64,000 bases of DNA from Dromiciops gliroides (Eukaryota; Chordata; Mammalia; Microbiotheria; Microbiotheriidae). The notes below the pieces were generated by a model. The model was not told the DNA's origin. It made no database searches and worked only from the letters and a program-made list of their open reading frames with translations. Shown here one piece after another: positions 1-11,100 of the stretch (positions are counted from its first letter, which is position 1; each line of letters begins with the position of its first letter). The stretch spans positions 3,404,889 to 3,468,888 of the forward strand of contig NC_057867.1 of assembly GCF_019393635.1 (NCBI RefSeq). The letters are read 5' to 3'. Position numbers and translations under genes: made by a program.

Positions 1-424
1 CAAATAAAATGAGCATTTCCATATACAAAATAGAACAGAAAAAGAGGCTTGTACATGAAATTGCAAATATTTGTGATATATACTTAAAAGGAAAAGCAAG
101 CTATATAACACATTAACATTCAAAGTTGTTCTGATAAGCTTTGTTTCTTTTTGGCTTTTCTTCCATTCTTATCTTTGTTCTCCAAAAAATGCGTCAATGA
201 CCCTCTTTTTCTTTTCTTTTTTTTCCTGGGGGTCAGGCCAGCCCTATCCCTAACTCTCATCTTCCTACTCACCTATCCACATTGGGAAAAAAAGAAAAAC
301 TCTTATAACAACTGGGCACATTGAAGCAAAAAAAAAAATGAGCACATTGGCCATGTCCACAGGTATGTCTCACCCTGCACTCTGAATCCATCCTCTGGAA
401 TCATGGCCAGAGTTCTGAAGTCCT
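1..424. other. Non-coding, AT-rich; probable old L1 3' UTR
   Basis: No convincing gene is seen. Short poly-A/poly-T runs and a stretch around 280-340 resembling the L1 3'-UTR relic near 13.25 kb suggest this is the 3' end of the minus-strand L1 that follows. The assignment is by eye only. Confidence 0.35.
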
Positions 425-1338
425 AAAGCTGTTTCTCTTGGCTTTGCTATTGTTATTGTGTAAACGCTTCTCCTGGTTCTGCTCACTTCACCTTGGATTA
501 GTCTTTCCATGTTTCTCTGAAGCTGCCCCTTTTCCATATCTGGTGGTAGAATACTATTCCATTAACATGGCGATATCATTTGTTCAGCTATTCCTCCAGT
601 ATTCAAGTCTTGGCTGTAACCAAAAGGAACTGCTAGAAATATTTTTGTACTTGTTTATGGGTCCTTGTTCTCTTTCTTTGATCTCTCTAGGCCTAGTAGT
701 GGTATCACTGAGTCAAAAGGTCTGCCCAGCTTTGTGACTCTTTCAAACTTGTATGTTGTTACTGTAGAAATTGCCTGGTTCTGCTCCCATTACTTTGCAT
801 CGGTTTGTACAGAGGCTTCTTTGACACCATTCTTTTGCCATTTCTTATGGCATGATAATATTCCACCACATTCATATACCATGGTTTGTTTAGTCATTCA
901 TTAATCGATGGGTACCCCCCTTTGGTTCCCAATTCTTTGCTATACGCCTTTTTGTACTTATGAATCCATGTCGTCTTTGATCTCTGGGGTCTAGGCCTAG
1001 TAGAGGTATTTCTGGGTCAAAGAGTATGCACAATTTTGTTAACTTTTGGGGACATAGTTCAAAATTGCCTGTCAGAATGAATACACCAGTTCACAGTTCC
1101 ACCAGCAGTACATTAATGTACCTGCATTTTCGTAGTTCCTTTGGTGACTTTTTGTTTTTGTTTTTGTTTTTGTTTTTTTTTGTGGGGCAATGGGGATTAA
1201 GTGACTTGCCCAGGGTCACACAGCTAGTAAGTGTTAAGTGTCTGAGGCCGGATTTGAACTCAGGTACTCCTGAATCCAGGGGCGGTGCTTTAACCACTGC
1301 ACCATCTAGCTGCCCACTTTGGTGACTTTTTAAGTAAA
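425..1338 (-). repeat. Old L1 ORF2 3'-end relic
   Basis: The stretch repeats, with many substitutions, the word order of the better preserved L1 at 2.2-4.66 kb: the 'ctggttctgctcacttcacc' block, the 'tattccattaacatgg' block and the 'aatgaatacaccagttcacagttccacc' block. It is antisense to the C-terminal part of L1 ORF2. No intact frame remains. It is interrupted by a SINE. Confidence 0.7.
1154..1316 (-). mobile_element. tRNA-headed marsupial SINE
   Basis: Complete copy read on the minus strand: the head (GGGCAGCTAGATGG) is at the high end, a B-box-like 'GAGTTCAAATCC' follows, then a MIR-like core and a T-rich (A-tail) low end. It is flanked by a perfect 15-bp target duplication CTTTGGTGACTTTTT (1139-1153 and 1317-1331), so it inserted by L1-type target priming. 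Confidence 0.93.
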
Positions 1339-1710
1339 TTATTTATAAAGCACTTGGTGCATGGATTTTTCCATTCCACTCACACGAATTACCTTTATTT
1401 TATTGATGAAGAAACTGAGGTTCAAAGAGGTCAGAGCTGGTATGAATCTTAATCCACCATTATTTATACTCCACACACATTGATTCCTGTCTATATGCAT
1501 CTTGTTTGGAATCCCACACAAATATCATGTCTCTCCCTTTTTCCCAAGCCCTTCTTTGGGACAGAGCAGAGCACTTTTTTTCAACGGAGCTGTCCAAAAG
1601 TGGAATGGGATACCTTAGGAGGTTATGGGGTCTCTAGCACTAGAGAATCTTTAAGTGAGTGACCATTTCTTGGGAATGTTGTAGAGGAAAATCCGGTTCA
1701 GGTGCAGATT
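1332..1710. other. Intergenic/intronic, MIR-like trace
   Basis: A short MIR-like phrase ('gaagaaactgaggttcaaagaggtcagag') lies near 1408-1436. No gene is seen. Confidence 0.4.
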
Positions 1711-1724
1711 GAAATACATCACCT

Positions 1725-1878
1725 TGGGGCAGCTAGGTGGCGCAGTGGATAGAGCACCGGCCCTGGAGTCAGGAGTACCTGAGTTCAAATCCGGCCTCAG
1801 ACACTTAACACTTACTAGCTGTGTGACCCTGGGAAAGTCACTTAACCCCAATTGCCTCACTAAAAAAAAAAAAAAAAA
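1725..1878 (+). mobile_element. SINE, sub-type with CAATTGCCTCAC end
   Basis: Full-length plus-strand copy with head, 'GAGTTCAAATCCGG' B box, core and a 17-nt A tail. The target duplication differs at one base: GAAATACATCACCT (1711-1724) and GAAATAGATCACCT (1879-1892). Confidence 0.93.
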
Positions 1879-3286
1879 GAAATAGATCACCTCTGAGGTC
1901 CATTCCCATTATAGAAACATTCCTATCACCTTGCGATGATCCCCCCTCCCCCCCAGCCCATCGTGTGACCTATCGTGTGATCTAGTGTACTATTACTTTT
2001 GGCCTAATGGAGGAAAGCTATCTTGGTGACTGGTTATTAGGGAGCTTACCCTAATGTGACTATCTGGAGGCCCTATCTGGATAGTCCGGTGTCTGATAGA
2101 TGTTCCTTCTTGAACACATAGCCCTGTGTTGTGACAAACAAGTGCGCCAATTTTAATGTTAGTAGGCAACTGACAATGACAGTAAGTGACTTCTTTTTTT
2201 TTCCATAAAAGTATTTTATTATTTTCCAGTTACATGTAGAGATAGTTTTCAACATTTTTTTTTTAAATAAGATTTCCAATTTCCAATTTTTCTCCCTCCC
2301 TCCCCTTCCTCCCCTGTTCCCAAGACAGCAAGCAATCTGATTTAGGTTATATATGTACAATCACATTAAACATATTTCTGCATTAGTCATGCTGTGAAAG
2401 AAGAATCAGAGAAAAAAGGAAAAACCTGAGAAAAACAAAACCAAAAAAAATAGAAATAGTATGGTTCAATCTGCATCTAGATGCCACAGTTCTTTTTTTC
2501 TGGATTTGGAGAGTATTTTCCATTGGACTATCTTGGACCATTGTATTGCTGAGAAGAGTCAAGTCTATCACAGTTGATCAGCACACAATGTTGTTGATAC
2601 TATTTACAATGCTTTCCTGGTTTTGCTCATCTCACTCATCATCAGTTCATGTAAGTCTTTCCAGGTTTCTCTGAAATCTGTCTGTTCATCGTTTCTTACA
2701 GCACAATAGTATTCTATTACATTCATATACCACAGCTTGTTCAGCCATTCCCCAATTGATGAGCATCCCCTCAATTTCCAATTCCTTGCCACCACAAAAA
2801 GAGCAGCTATAAATATTTTTGTACATGTGGGTCCTTTTCCCTTTTCAATGATCTCTTTGGGAAAAAGACCTAATAGTGGTATTGCTGGGTCAAAGGGCAT
2901 ACACAGCTTTATAGCCCTTTGGGCATAGTTCCAAATTGCTCTCCAGAATGGTTGGATCAGTTCACAGCTCCACCAACAATGCATTAGTGTTCCAATTTTT
3001 CCACAGTTTCTCCAACATTTATTATTTTCCTTTTTTGTCATATTAGCCAATCTGATAGCTATCAGGTGGTATGTCAGGGTTGTTTTAATTTGCATTTCTC
3101 TAATAAATAGTGATTTAGAGCATCTTTTCATATGGCAATAGATAGCTTTGATTTCTTCCTCAGAAAACTGCCTGTTCATATCCTTTGACCATTTCTCAAT
3201 TGGGGAATGACTTGGATTCTTATAAATTTGATTTAGTTCCCTTATATATTTTAGAAATGAGGCCTTTATCAGAAATACTGGCTATA

Positions 3287-4150
3287 CATCTATCCAGCGG
3301 AGATGCCATGTCCCACAAAAGCCAGTTTAGCCTAGCTCTAGCAGCAACGACTGCTGACCAACTGCCATCAAGAGGCAGATGGGCATAGTAGCTGTACGTG
3401 TGATAGCATCTCCACCCTGACCATTAGTGTTGTCTCCAGCCCAGTCCTCACAGCCATCATTTGTGGAATCAGCTCCTTTGGAAAAGGGGGCAGCCTTCCC
3501 CACTGACAGCCAACCAGTTGCCACCCACAGGGCAGGAAAACCAGTCTAGCTATTTAAATAGCAAGCCATTCTGAAGGAGAGACAGGAAATAACATCTGGC
3601 AGGCAAATCAAACTACCACCACCACCACCTTGACCACCATTTTCCCTCATACTCTGATGGGGACAGCCTAAGACCTTAACATTTTCCATTTTAAGGAATA
3701 GAGTGCCCTTAGCCATCATACTGAGAAGCAATTCCTGTGACTAGCTAGCCCATCAACTGCTCCTAAATGTGCTATAACCACAGCTGTTAAAGACCCAGAA
3801 AAGAAAGTTTTTGCTACCTGAGTCCTTGGCACTGTCAAATGGTTTAACATCAGACATTGATAAGATTTTATTATCAATAGAAGTGACAAAGAGGCATTCC
3901 TATCTGCTTTGCTGCTGCGTTTTATGGATCACAGAGCCTTTCCATCCCACTTGCAGCTGAAATCTTCCATATATATTGCTTGGTGCATTATAATGTGAGC
4001 TCCTTGAGAGCAGGAACTGTCTTTTCTCTTTGTATCCCCAGCGTGCTCAGCACTCTGCTTTGCACATAGTAAGCGCTTAATAAATGTTTTATTTATTCAT
4101 TCATGAAGAGCCTCCTAAGAAATAAAGGACATTAAGACCAAAAAAAAAAA
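3287..4150 (+). pseudogene. Processed retrocopy of an unidentified mRNA
   Basis: This 864-bp insert interrupts the L1. It has a perfect 14-bp duplication AAATACTGGCTATA (3273-3286 and 4151-4164), a poly-A end at 4140-4150 and an AATAAA signal at 4121-4126, about 14 nt before the tail. No introns are seen. The last 180 bp resemble an L2/MIR-type tail often found in mammalian 3' UTRs ('gagctccttgagagcagg', 'agtaagcgcttaataaatg'). The parent transcript was not recognised; short open stretches in the first 250 bp contain stops. It could also be a copy of a non-coding RNA. Confidence 0.85.
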
Positions 4151-4404
4151 AAATACTGGCTATAAAAATTGTTTCCCAGCTTTCTGCATCCCTTCTAATT
4201 TTGGGTGCATTGATTCTGTTTGTACAAAACCTTTTTAATTTAATGTAATCAAAACCATCCATTTTGCATTTCATAATATTCTCTATCTCTTGTTTGGTCA
4301 TAAACTGTTCTCCTCTCCATAGATCTGAGAGGTAAACTACTCCTTCCTCTCCTAATTTACCTATGGTATCACCTTTTATGTCTAAATCATGTACCCATTT
4401 TGAC

Positions 4405-4552
4405 TTTTTTTTTTTAAGTGAGGCAATTGGGGTTAAGTGACTTGCCCAGGGTCACACAGCTAGTAAGTGTTAAGTGTGTCTGAGGCCGGATTTGAACTCA
4501 GGTCCTCCTGAATCCAGGGCCGGTGCTTTATCCACTGTGCCACCTAGCTGCC
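4405..4552 (-). mobile_element. SINE inside the L1
   Basis: Full-length, with an 11-bp duplication CCCATTTTGAC (4394-4404 and 4553-4563). The L1 reads on across both sides, so the SINE is the younger insertion. Confidence 0.92.
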
Positions 4553-5002
4553 CCCATTTTGACCTTATTTTAGTAAAAGGTGTAAGATGCCATACTATCT
4601 TCCAGTTTTTCCAGCAGTTTTTGTCAAATACTGAGTTCATATCCCAGAAGCTGGAGTCTAGTAAGTGACTTCTTAAACAGACTTTGGTGGTCTTCCATCA
4701 AGGACAAACGAGTGAATGTCCTTAACATATTTTGTGATTAAATCATGGTTATTTCTGTAGTTACTGCCTAGCTGGATGGTCTTTTCAGTTTCCCAATTTA
4801 AATACCCGATACTATCAAAAGTGCAGCATAAAACTAAAGAAAGAATATTATTGCACACTGTATATAAATGAATAAAGAGACACAATTGCCTCTCACTATG
4901 TTTTCCTCAAGAGAACTGCCTAATTCCATAGTCAGAGACCTAAGGATGGGATGGGATCCAGCCAATGACACTGTGTTATCAAAATTAAAAACCCGTCTGA
5001 AG

Positions 5003-5149
5003 GGGGCAGCTAGGTGGCCCAGTGGATAAAGCACTGGCCCTGGATTCAGGAGGACCTGAGTTCAAATCTGGCCTCAGACACTTGACAAGTACTAGCTGTG
5101 TGACCCTGGGCAAGTCACTTAACCCTCATTGCCCTGCAAAAAGAAAAAT
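5003..5149 (+). mobile_element. SINE, sub-type with TCATTGCCCTGC end
   Basis: Head and B box are present, and the body carries the diagnostic 'GATTCAGGAGGACC' and 'GACACTTGACAAGTACTAG'. A short A-rich tail ends near 5149. It lies in the loop of the inverted duplication. Confidence 0.9.
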
Positions 5150-5238
5150 CCTGGTCTATGTTCCATGTATATGTCCCGGCTCCATCTCATGGAGTCCTGT
5201 ACTTCTTCATCAGGGTTGCCCACCTCAGACTGGTTTTT

Positions 5239-5359
5239 GTTGTTTTGTTTGTTTGTTTTGGGTGGGGGGGGGTGTTAAGTGTCTGAGGCTAGATTTGAAC
5301 TCGGGTCCTCCTGAATCCAGGGCCAGTGCTTTATCCACTGTGCCACCTAGCTCCCCCCT
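5239..5359 (-). mobile_element. Internally deleted SINE
   Basis: Minus-strand copy that lacks the middle of the core (no 'ctagctgtgtgaccctgggcaagtcac'). It is flanked by the 14-bp duplication TCAGACTGGTTTTT (5225-5238 and 5360-5373), so the deletion arose before or during insertion. Confidence 0.85.
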
Positions 5360-5412
5360 TCAGACTGGTTTTTAATTTTGGTTGGCTGGATCCCATCCTT
5401 TTAGGTCTCTGA

Positions 5413-5563
5413 CTATGGACATGTGGCCATAAATAGTCTGTAGCCTTCCTGAGCCAGATGCTGACAGACCAGGTAATATTTCTCAATCTTGCCAGTCCTG
5501 GCTGTTTGGAAGACAAAGTATCTATCTTCAAAGGCTTTGGCAACATCTCTTACAGTGGTGCGT
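5413..5563 (-). other. Coding-like fragment of unknown origin
   Basis: On the minus strand, about 49 codons are open between two stops, with a composition that looks like real protein: ...VRDVAKAFEDRYFVF..., then ...GKIEKYYLVCQHLAQEGY..., then a stop inside the inverted-repeat arm. There is no start codon and no recognised family. It may be a decayed transposon or retrogene piece; chance is possible at this length. Confidence 0.3.
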
Positions 5564-6090
5564 TAGCTAGGTCTTATTGTCTAAACTTAGTGAATATGCT
5601 CTAAAGGTCTCTTGAATCCCAGTTTTTTCTTGCATTTTGATAGTTTTAGCAAGCCTATTTAAAATTGTGCTGAATAACCCCCCTCATTGGAGGACCCCAG
5701 TGGCAGATGCCATGTCGGGGCAGCACCTGTCTACAGAACCAAATCTCTGGGCCACATTCAGTGGATTGCACTCCAGCTTGGCTTTGTGAATGAATTGCCT
5801 GTCTGCAAATTGGGTAAAAGATTCTTCCCTCATTTAAAAAAAAATCGAGGCTGTACCCATTGAGGTCATAGAGTATACTTTACCCTGACTGGCTTCGCTG
5901 CTTTTGGAAAGAATTCTTTAGTATAGATTTCAAGAGTCAACAGACTGTCTTTGAGCTACAGTGCCAAGACACCATTTTTGAGATTTGACAATTGAGATTT
6001 TAGCTGACAATCACCAGATGTTAGGAGCTACTGTGCCCTCATCTCCAAACTCTTCTCTCATAGAGTCATTGAAATAAGCAGCCAGCCATT
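5564..6090. other. Non-coding, unassigned
   Basis: Unique-looking sequence. No exon with matching splice sites, no repeat and no RNA gene was recognised. Confidence 0.4.
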
Positions 6091-6248
6091 GGAGCAGCTA
6101 GGTGGCGCAGTGGATAAAGCACTGGCCCTGGATTCAGGAGGACCTGAGTTCAAATCTGGCCTCAGACACTTGACAAGTACTAGCTGTGTGACCCTGGGCA
6201 AGTCACTTAACTCTCATTGCCCCACAAAAAAAGAAAGAAAGAAAGAAG
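6091..6248 (+). mobile_element. SINE with (AAAG)n tail
   Basis: Full-length copy with 'GATTCAGGAGGACC' and 'TCATTGCCCCAC'. The A tail has turned into AAAG repeats. No clear target duplication is visible. Confidence 0.9.
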
Positions 6249-6517
6249 CTCTTCTGGTTTAGGGTCCTCACAGTTTCAAGAGAGAATTAGGGCCTACAGT
6301 GAGGGAAGGGTGGGATACAATAGATCTCAGTCCATTCTGTTTAATGGCATTTCTTGGTTGATCACTATCTCCCTCACTTATGCCTTTCTGAGACCTCTAC
6401 CACATGATTTCCTAGGGTTGCTGTTTTTAGGGATACTTCAAGAACTCTAGATCTTCTGTTTAGTTACCAGAGTCATCTAGGAAAGACCCCAGAAAAGTTA
6501 AAGGCCTCACGAAGGAT

Positions 6518-6662
6518 TGGGGGGGGAGGCGGGGCAATGAGGGTTAAGTGACTTGCCCAAGGTCACACAGCTAGTAAATGTCAAGTGTCTGAGGCCAGAT
6601 TTGAACTCAGGTCCTCCTGAATCCAGGGCCGGTGCTTTATCCACTGTGCCACCTAGCTGCCC
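6518..6662 (-). mobile_element. SINE
   Basis: Full-length minus-strand copy. The flanks 'cacgaaggatt' and 'ctcgcaaaggatt' may be a degenerate target duplication. Confidence 0.9.
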
Positions 6663-6924
6663 ACTCGCAAAGGATTTTAAGCAGAATAAGTCTAGAAGGA
6701 AAGAGCCAGTCTTTCTCCCCATCTTCACACAACTAGAAAGTAGAAAATTTCAAATGGCTGTGAGAAATAAGAGGCATTTGATTAGAAAAGTCTCTAAGTG
6801 GTCCTGAAAGGACAGTTGGAAAGCCCTTCAGGGAAAAATCCCTGTCAGTGTTGCCTCTGGGTAGACCTTTTAGCTGGCCAGATCTGCTTCTGCTACCATA
6901 CCTGAGCAGCAGCAGAAGTTAGCA

Positions 6925-7135
6925 GCTAGAATAAGAGCATGCATTCCTCTAGCACTTTAAGGTTTGCTTTACAGGTATTCTCTCATTTGATCCTCACCCC
7001 ACTTTACAGAGAAGTAAACTCAGTCTCAAGGAGGTTGGAAGATTTGCCTAAGGTCACCCAGATAAGTATCTATGGCAAGATTTGAATCTGGGTCTTCCTG
7101 TCTCCTAGCCCAGTGGTTGCTACACTCTGTTGTGC
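6925..7135 (-). repeat. Ancient MIR
   Basis: The minus strand carries the MIR order: a 'ccactgggctaggagacaggaagacccag' head region, a core and 'ctttacagagaagtaaactcagtc' (read on plus). It is more diverged than the young SINEs around it. Confidence 0.7.
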
Positions 7136-7664
7136 TGTGTATTTGGATGTTTTCTCTGGGGAGATTCCAGTTCCTGATGGCAGCTCTGTGCTGTTTTGGC
7201 TCGCTTTGTGTCTTTGGGGTTATACCATGCCCACAGTAGGTGGTGGACGTACAATCATTGACAGTCATTGTTGAATGACAATCCTTTTCCCCTTGTTAAC
7301 ACTATCAGGAAGCAAAAAGCTGAAGTGGTGGGGAAATGACAGGCCAGCATGTTAACCCTCACTCTTAGTTAATGAATCCTGCATTCTGTCCGAATTGGGG
7401 CTTCACTTGAGCAGTATGTGGCCTGGCTGGAGACAGGAAGGTTCTCTTCACCCACTCCCCTCGCCTTCCCCTCCCTGGGTCCTAGTTCTTCATCTGTAGA
7501 ATGAGGGCATTGGCCTTGCTGCCCTCTGAGGGCCTCTCTGACCCTAAATCTAAGGTCCTGTGTGCGATCTCCCATAAGTCACTTCTCTCTGGGCCTCAGC
7601 GGGGATGTTAGAGTGAATAGCTTCGGAGTTTCCTTCCTGCCCTGAATCTAATCAAGATTCTTTT
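7136..7664. other. Non-coding flank of GCNA exon at 8.0 kb
   Basis: Intron-like sequence. A stretch at about 7480-7570 resembles the 3' part of a MIR/MAR-type SINE ('ttcttcatctgtagaatgagggcattgg'). No exon was recognised. Confidence 0.35.
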
Positions 7665-7815
7665 TTTTTTTTTTTTTTTGGTGAGGCAGTTGGGGTTAAG
7701 TGACTTGCCCAGGGTCACACAGCTAGTAAGTGTCAAGTGTCTGAGGCCGGATTTGAACTCAGGTCCTTCTGATTCCAGGGCCGGTGCTCTATCCACTGCG
7801 CCACCTAGCTGCCCT
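7665..7815 (-). mobile_element. SINE
   Basis: Full-length minus-strand copy with a long T run. The duplication AAGATTCTTTT is seen at about 7654 and at 7817-7827. It sits about 190 bp before a GCNA exon. Confidence 0.9.
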
Positions 7816-8009
7816 TAAGATTCTTTTGAATACTTTTCAATACAGATCTCGTCACCCTCTAGATTTGGGTATGTGTGCTTCCAGGTTGGACTCCCAGGCT
7901 CTCCTTGGTGCTGGTGGCCTTTTGTCTGGGTGCAAGTTAACTGACTCTACTCCATTAAAATATCCTTTACACTCAGCAATTTTCTAGTACATTTTGTTTG
8001 TGCTTTTAG

Positions 8010-8172
8010 AAAAGAAAGCCTTCAAGACTCCTTCCAGGGATGTGCCCAGCTCAGTTCAGGACTCAGGGACCCCTACACCGGGCCTTTCAGGCACTTCGGG
8101 GGTAGTACCTACCTTGTTGACTCCCCCAGTTACATCAGCCAGTAACCCAGATGCTCCGAAAAGCAGTAGAAG
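8010..8172 (+). CDS. GCNA: GCNA exon: disordered region
   Basis: The acceptor is tgcttttag and the donor AG|GTATGT. It encodes about 53 Ser/Thr/Pro-rich residues (KKAFKTPSRDVPSSVQD...). It starts with two bases of a split codon and ends with AG of an Arg codon, exactly complementary to the next exon. This is the least certain exon because the region is poorly conserved in the family. Confidence 0.68.
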
Positions 8173-11100
8173 GTATGTGATTGATTGTGATCCAAGTCCT
8201 TGGTCCGTACTCAGCCCTGTGTATGCTGAGTGTTATGGGTAATATATAAGGCATGGTCTCTCTTGTTGACCTTGTGGTCCAGTGGAAGAGAGAAGATGGA
8301 ACTACACAGGAGCCAAGTAACAATGCAAAGACATGTATAGTTAAATCCCAAATGACTGGTACTGGCAGGTGCCAGATCAGGAAATTAAGGAAGGAGACCT
8401 TGGTATGGATTAGCCCCATCCCTTTTCTCCTATTGTGCCCCTTGGTCAGTGTGTGGGCTTATTGCCATACACACTGTTGTTCCTGTTGAGATTGTGATAC
8501 TCATTGTGGGGGCCTGTCGGGTGCCTCCGATGTGGATGAGGGAGAAGGATTCAGGGCTTGCAGGACCAGTTTGCATATGCACGTAGGGAGTCCTCTCTGC
8601 TTGTGTTTGCAGACGCATTTCAAATTGTTTTCCAAAACTCGAGTTTGGGGCAAAAATACTCCAGCAGTATCACAGAAGGGATTTAGGTTGAAAGCCCCAT
8701 TTGCCTTTTTGCCATCCTTGGTACTTCCTTCACCTTAGGTAGAATTTGTGGTTAATCGCTTTCTGATAAAATCTCAGGCTTTGACTACTTCTGCTCCCTT
8801 CTATTATAATTAGGATTGTCCATCCTTCTCTTGTCTCTTTTCAGTTTGTCCCCACCCAGATTTCTTCTGTCTAACTTAATTCAACCAGTGTTTATTGAGT
8901 AATTAAAGACCTTTTCTGGGCCAAACTTCGTACTGACTGCTTAGAGAAGTCTCCAGTCTTTAAGGTGGTTCCTACCTTAAAGGATCAAAGAGTCTGGTTG
9001 GAGGTAGAGCTGTAGAGACAAGGCAGCAAAAGGGCATGCCCAAATCACATGGGCATTGGAGACACAGCACTAGCCCAGCTTTCAGATCTATGAAGAAGAA
9101 TAGGACACATGAAGAAGAGCTAGAAATCACTGTGGCCAGAGGTCAAGGAAGGAGGAGGTTTGGGACTTGGGTCCTGAGGGATGGTTAAGATTTGGATAAA
9201 AAAAGGGAGACTAAAAGTGAAATTCAGGTCTCAAGAGGCCTTCAGGAATGGGGTCAAGCTCATGGGGCTAGATGCTCCTCTTTCCTTTATTTCATTACCT
9301 TCTTATGCTGTCAACTCTTATCTTCCTCTCACCTTTGAGAGCCAAAGAAAACTTCTTGACATTATTGTGGGAACTCTTCACCCTCTGCTTCTGTCAATTC
9401 TCTAAGCCAAGTTGAGTTTGAAGCTTTCAGTCAGTGGACAATTTTAGAAACACTTTGTAAATGATGTGGGACTCTGAGATGTGAGGGTGTCAGCACTGTC
9501 TTCCCCCTAGAGCTCTGCCTAGGGGGAATGCTCTGGGTTGTCTTGTATGGGAGTTAATAGGTATACAGATTCCACTCTCCCTGTTCACATGGGGACTTCT
9601 GTGTCCAAGACTCCAGTACCACGTGTCAGACTTTGCTCCAGGATCTTCCCAGTGAGCCTCGTGTCAGCCTTGGATTCAGCCATCTGTCTTCAGCCCCTAC
9701 TTTTCGTATAGGGCCATCCTAGTGTCCTGCCTCAGCTCTAGATCTGGACCACCCACTGGTGTCCAGATGAGGATTCAGAAAAGGTGATCAAATCTAATGG
9801 CTTTTTTCCCCCCAATCCTCATCTGTGACCTCTTTGTACCCTTTGACACCATCAATCGCCCTCTTCTCCCAGATATTCTCTTTCCTTTAGGTTTTTTTGA
9901 ATGATTTCTCCTGATTCTTCTCCTCAGTATCATTTACTGAAACTTCATCCTGGTCATGCCCAATGACCAAAGGTGTCTTGGGCCCTCTTCTTTTCTATCA
10001 AACATACCTCCTGCCATTCCCACTGAGACTAGATTAAAATGTAATTGGGTTGCAAAAAAAAAAAAAAGTAATTGGGAAATATCTAATAAAATAAGTAAAA
10101 ATAGAATAAAACTTAGTTAACATTACAGTTGAAAACCAAGTCAACAAGCAGGCCCATAGGGATCCTTTTGTACAGATAAGTGGCCCCCATTTCTATTTGA
10201 GTTTGATACCATTTCACTTGGTAATCTCACCCACTCCCATTGGCTCAATTATCATCTTGATGCATGTGGTTCCCTAACCTTAAGCTTGCTCTTGAATCAG
10301 TGTTGACTTTTGAACATCTTGACTTGGTTGTCCCATAGGAGTCTCAACTGAACATGTCCATGATGGAATTTATCATTACTCCAAGATTCTTCCCTCCTCC
10401 TGCCTTTCCTATTACAGTCGAGGGCATTATTATTCTCCCAGTCACCCAGGCTGGCAACCTTGACTCCCCTCTTGCCCTCACCCTCATATCCAATCTGTTG
10501 TCAAGTCGTTTCTACTTTCCCTACATCTCCTATCTACTCACATAGCTGCCATCCTGCTACAAGCCCTTGTCACCTCATGCTTGGACTATTACTTTTGGTT
10601 GGTCTCCCTGCTTCAAGAATCTTTCCAATCCATCCTCCAGCCAAATTGCTTTTCCTAAGGTGCAGGTCTGGTCAAATCACCCCCTACTCAATCTAGTCCA
10701 GTGCCTTCAGGATCAAATAGAAAAAAAATTCTCTTTGACATGTAAAGCTCTTTCTAACTTGACTCCTTCCTACCTTTCCCAGTCTTCTGCAGGCATTCTA
10801 CAATCTAGTGACTGACTTTTTGGGCCATTCCCCTCATAGGATGCCCCATCTCCAAACTGGCCCCCAGGCCTTGCAGTCCTTCTTTCCCAGCCATCCTCTC
10901 TCTCCACACACTCACCTTCTCCTTTGTCTTCCCTCTGGGAACTTACAATGCCCACTTACAATGTGCCTCCCTTTTACGTATGTAATTGTGTGTTGTCTTC
11001 CCCTTTCCAATGTGAACTCCTCCAGGGTGGAGGCCCAGTGTTTGGCACCTCATAAGCTCTTAATGAATGATTTTTGAATGCCTAACTGAAGGAGGAGGGG

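Larger units (their letters stand above)
2196..4659 (-). mobile_element. 5'-truncated L1, split by a retrocopy and a SINE
   Basis: The element is bounded by a perfect 15-bp duplication AGTAAGTGACTTCTT (2181-2195 and 4660-4674). Low coordinates hold the 3' UTR. A 191-codon frame at 2604-3179 is the C-terminal end of ORF2, with the L1 phrases NKCWRNCGKIGTLMHCWW, IPLLGLFPKE and EWLNKLWYMN. The ORF2 reading resumes beyond the retrocopy at 4165-4301 (MTKQEIENIMKCKMD, ESWETIFIAS). It is truncated within ORF2, so it was dead on arrival, but its coding is little decayed. Confidence 0.93.
4925..5419. repeat. Inverted duplication with about 60-78-bp arms around two SINEs
   Basis: The left arm (4925-5002) and the right arm (5359-5419, reverse complement) share TCCATAGTCAGAGACCTAA, GGGATCCAGCCAA and CAAAATTAAAAACC plus GTCTGAAG. 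The left arm has a few extra bases, including ATGACACTGTGTTAT. With the two SINEs removed the spacer is about 75 bp, so the ancestral form was a compact hairpin. Confidence 0.8.
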
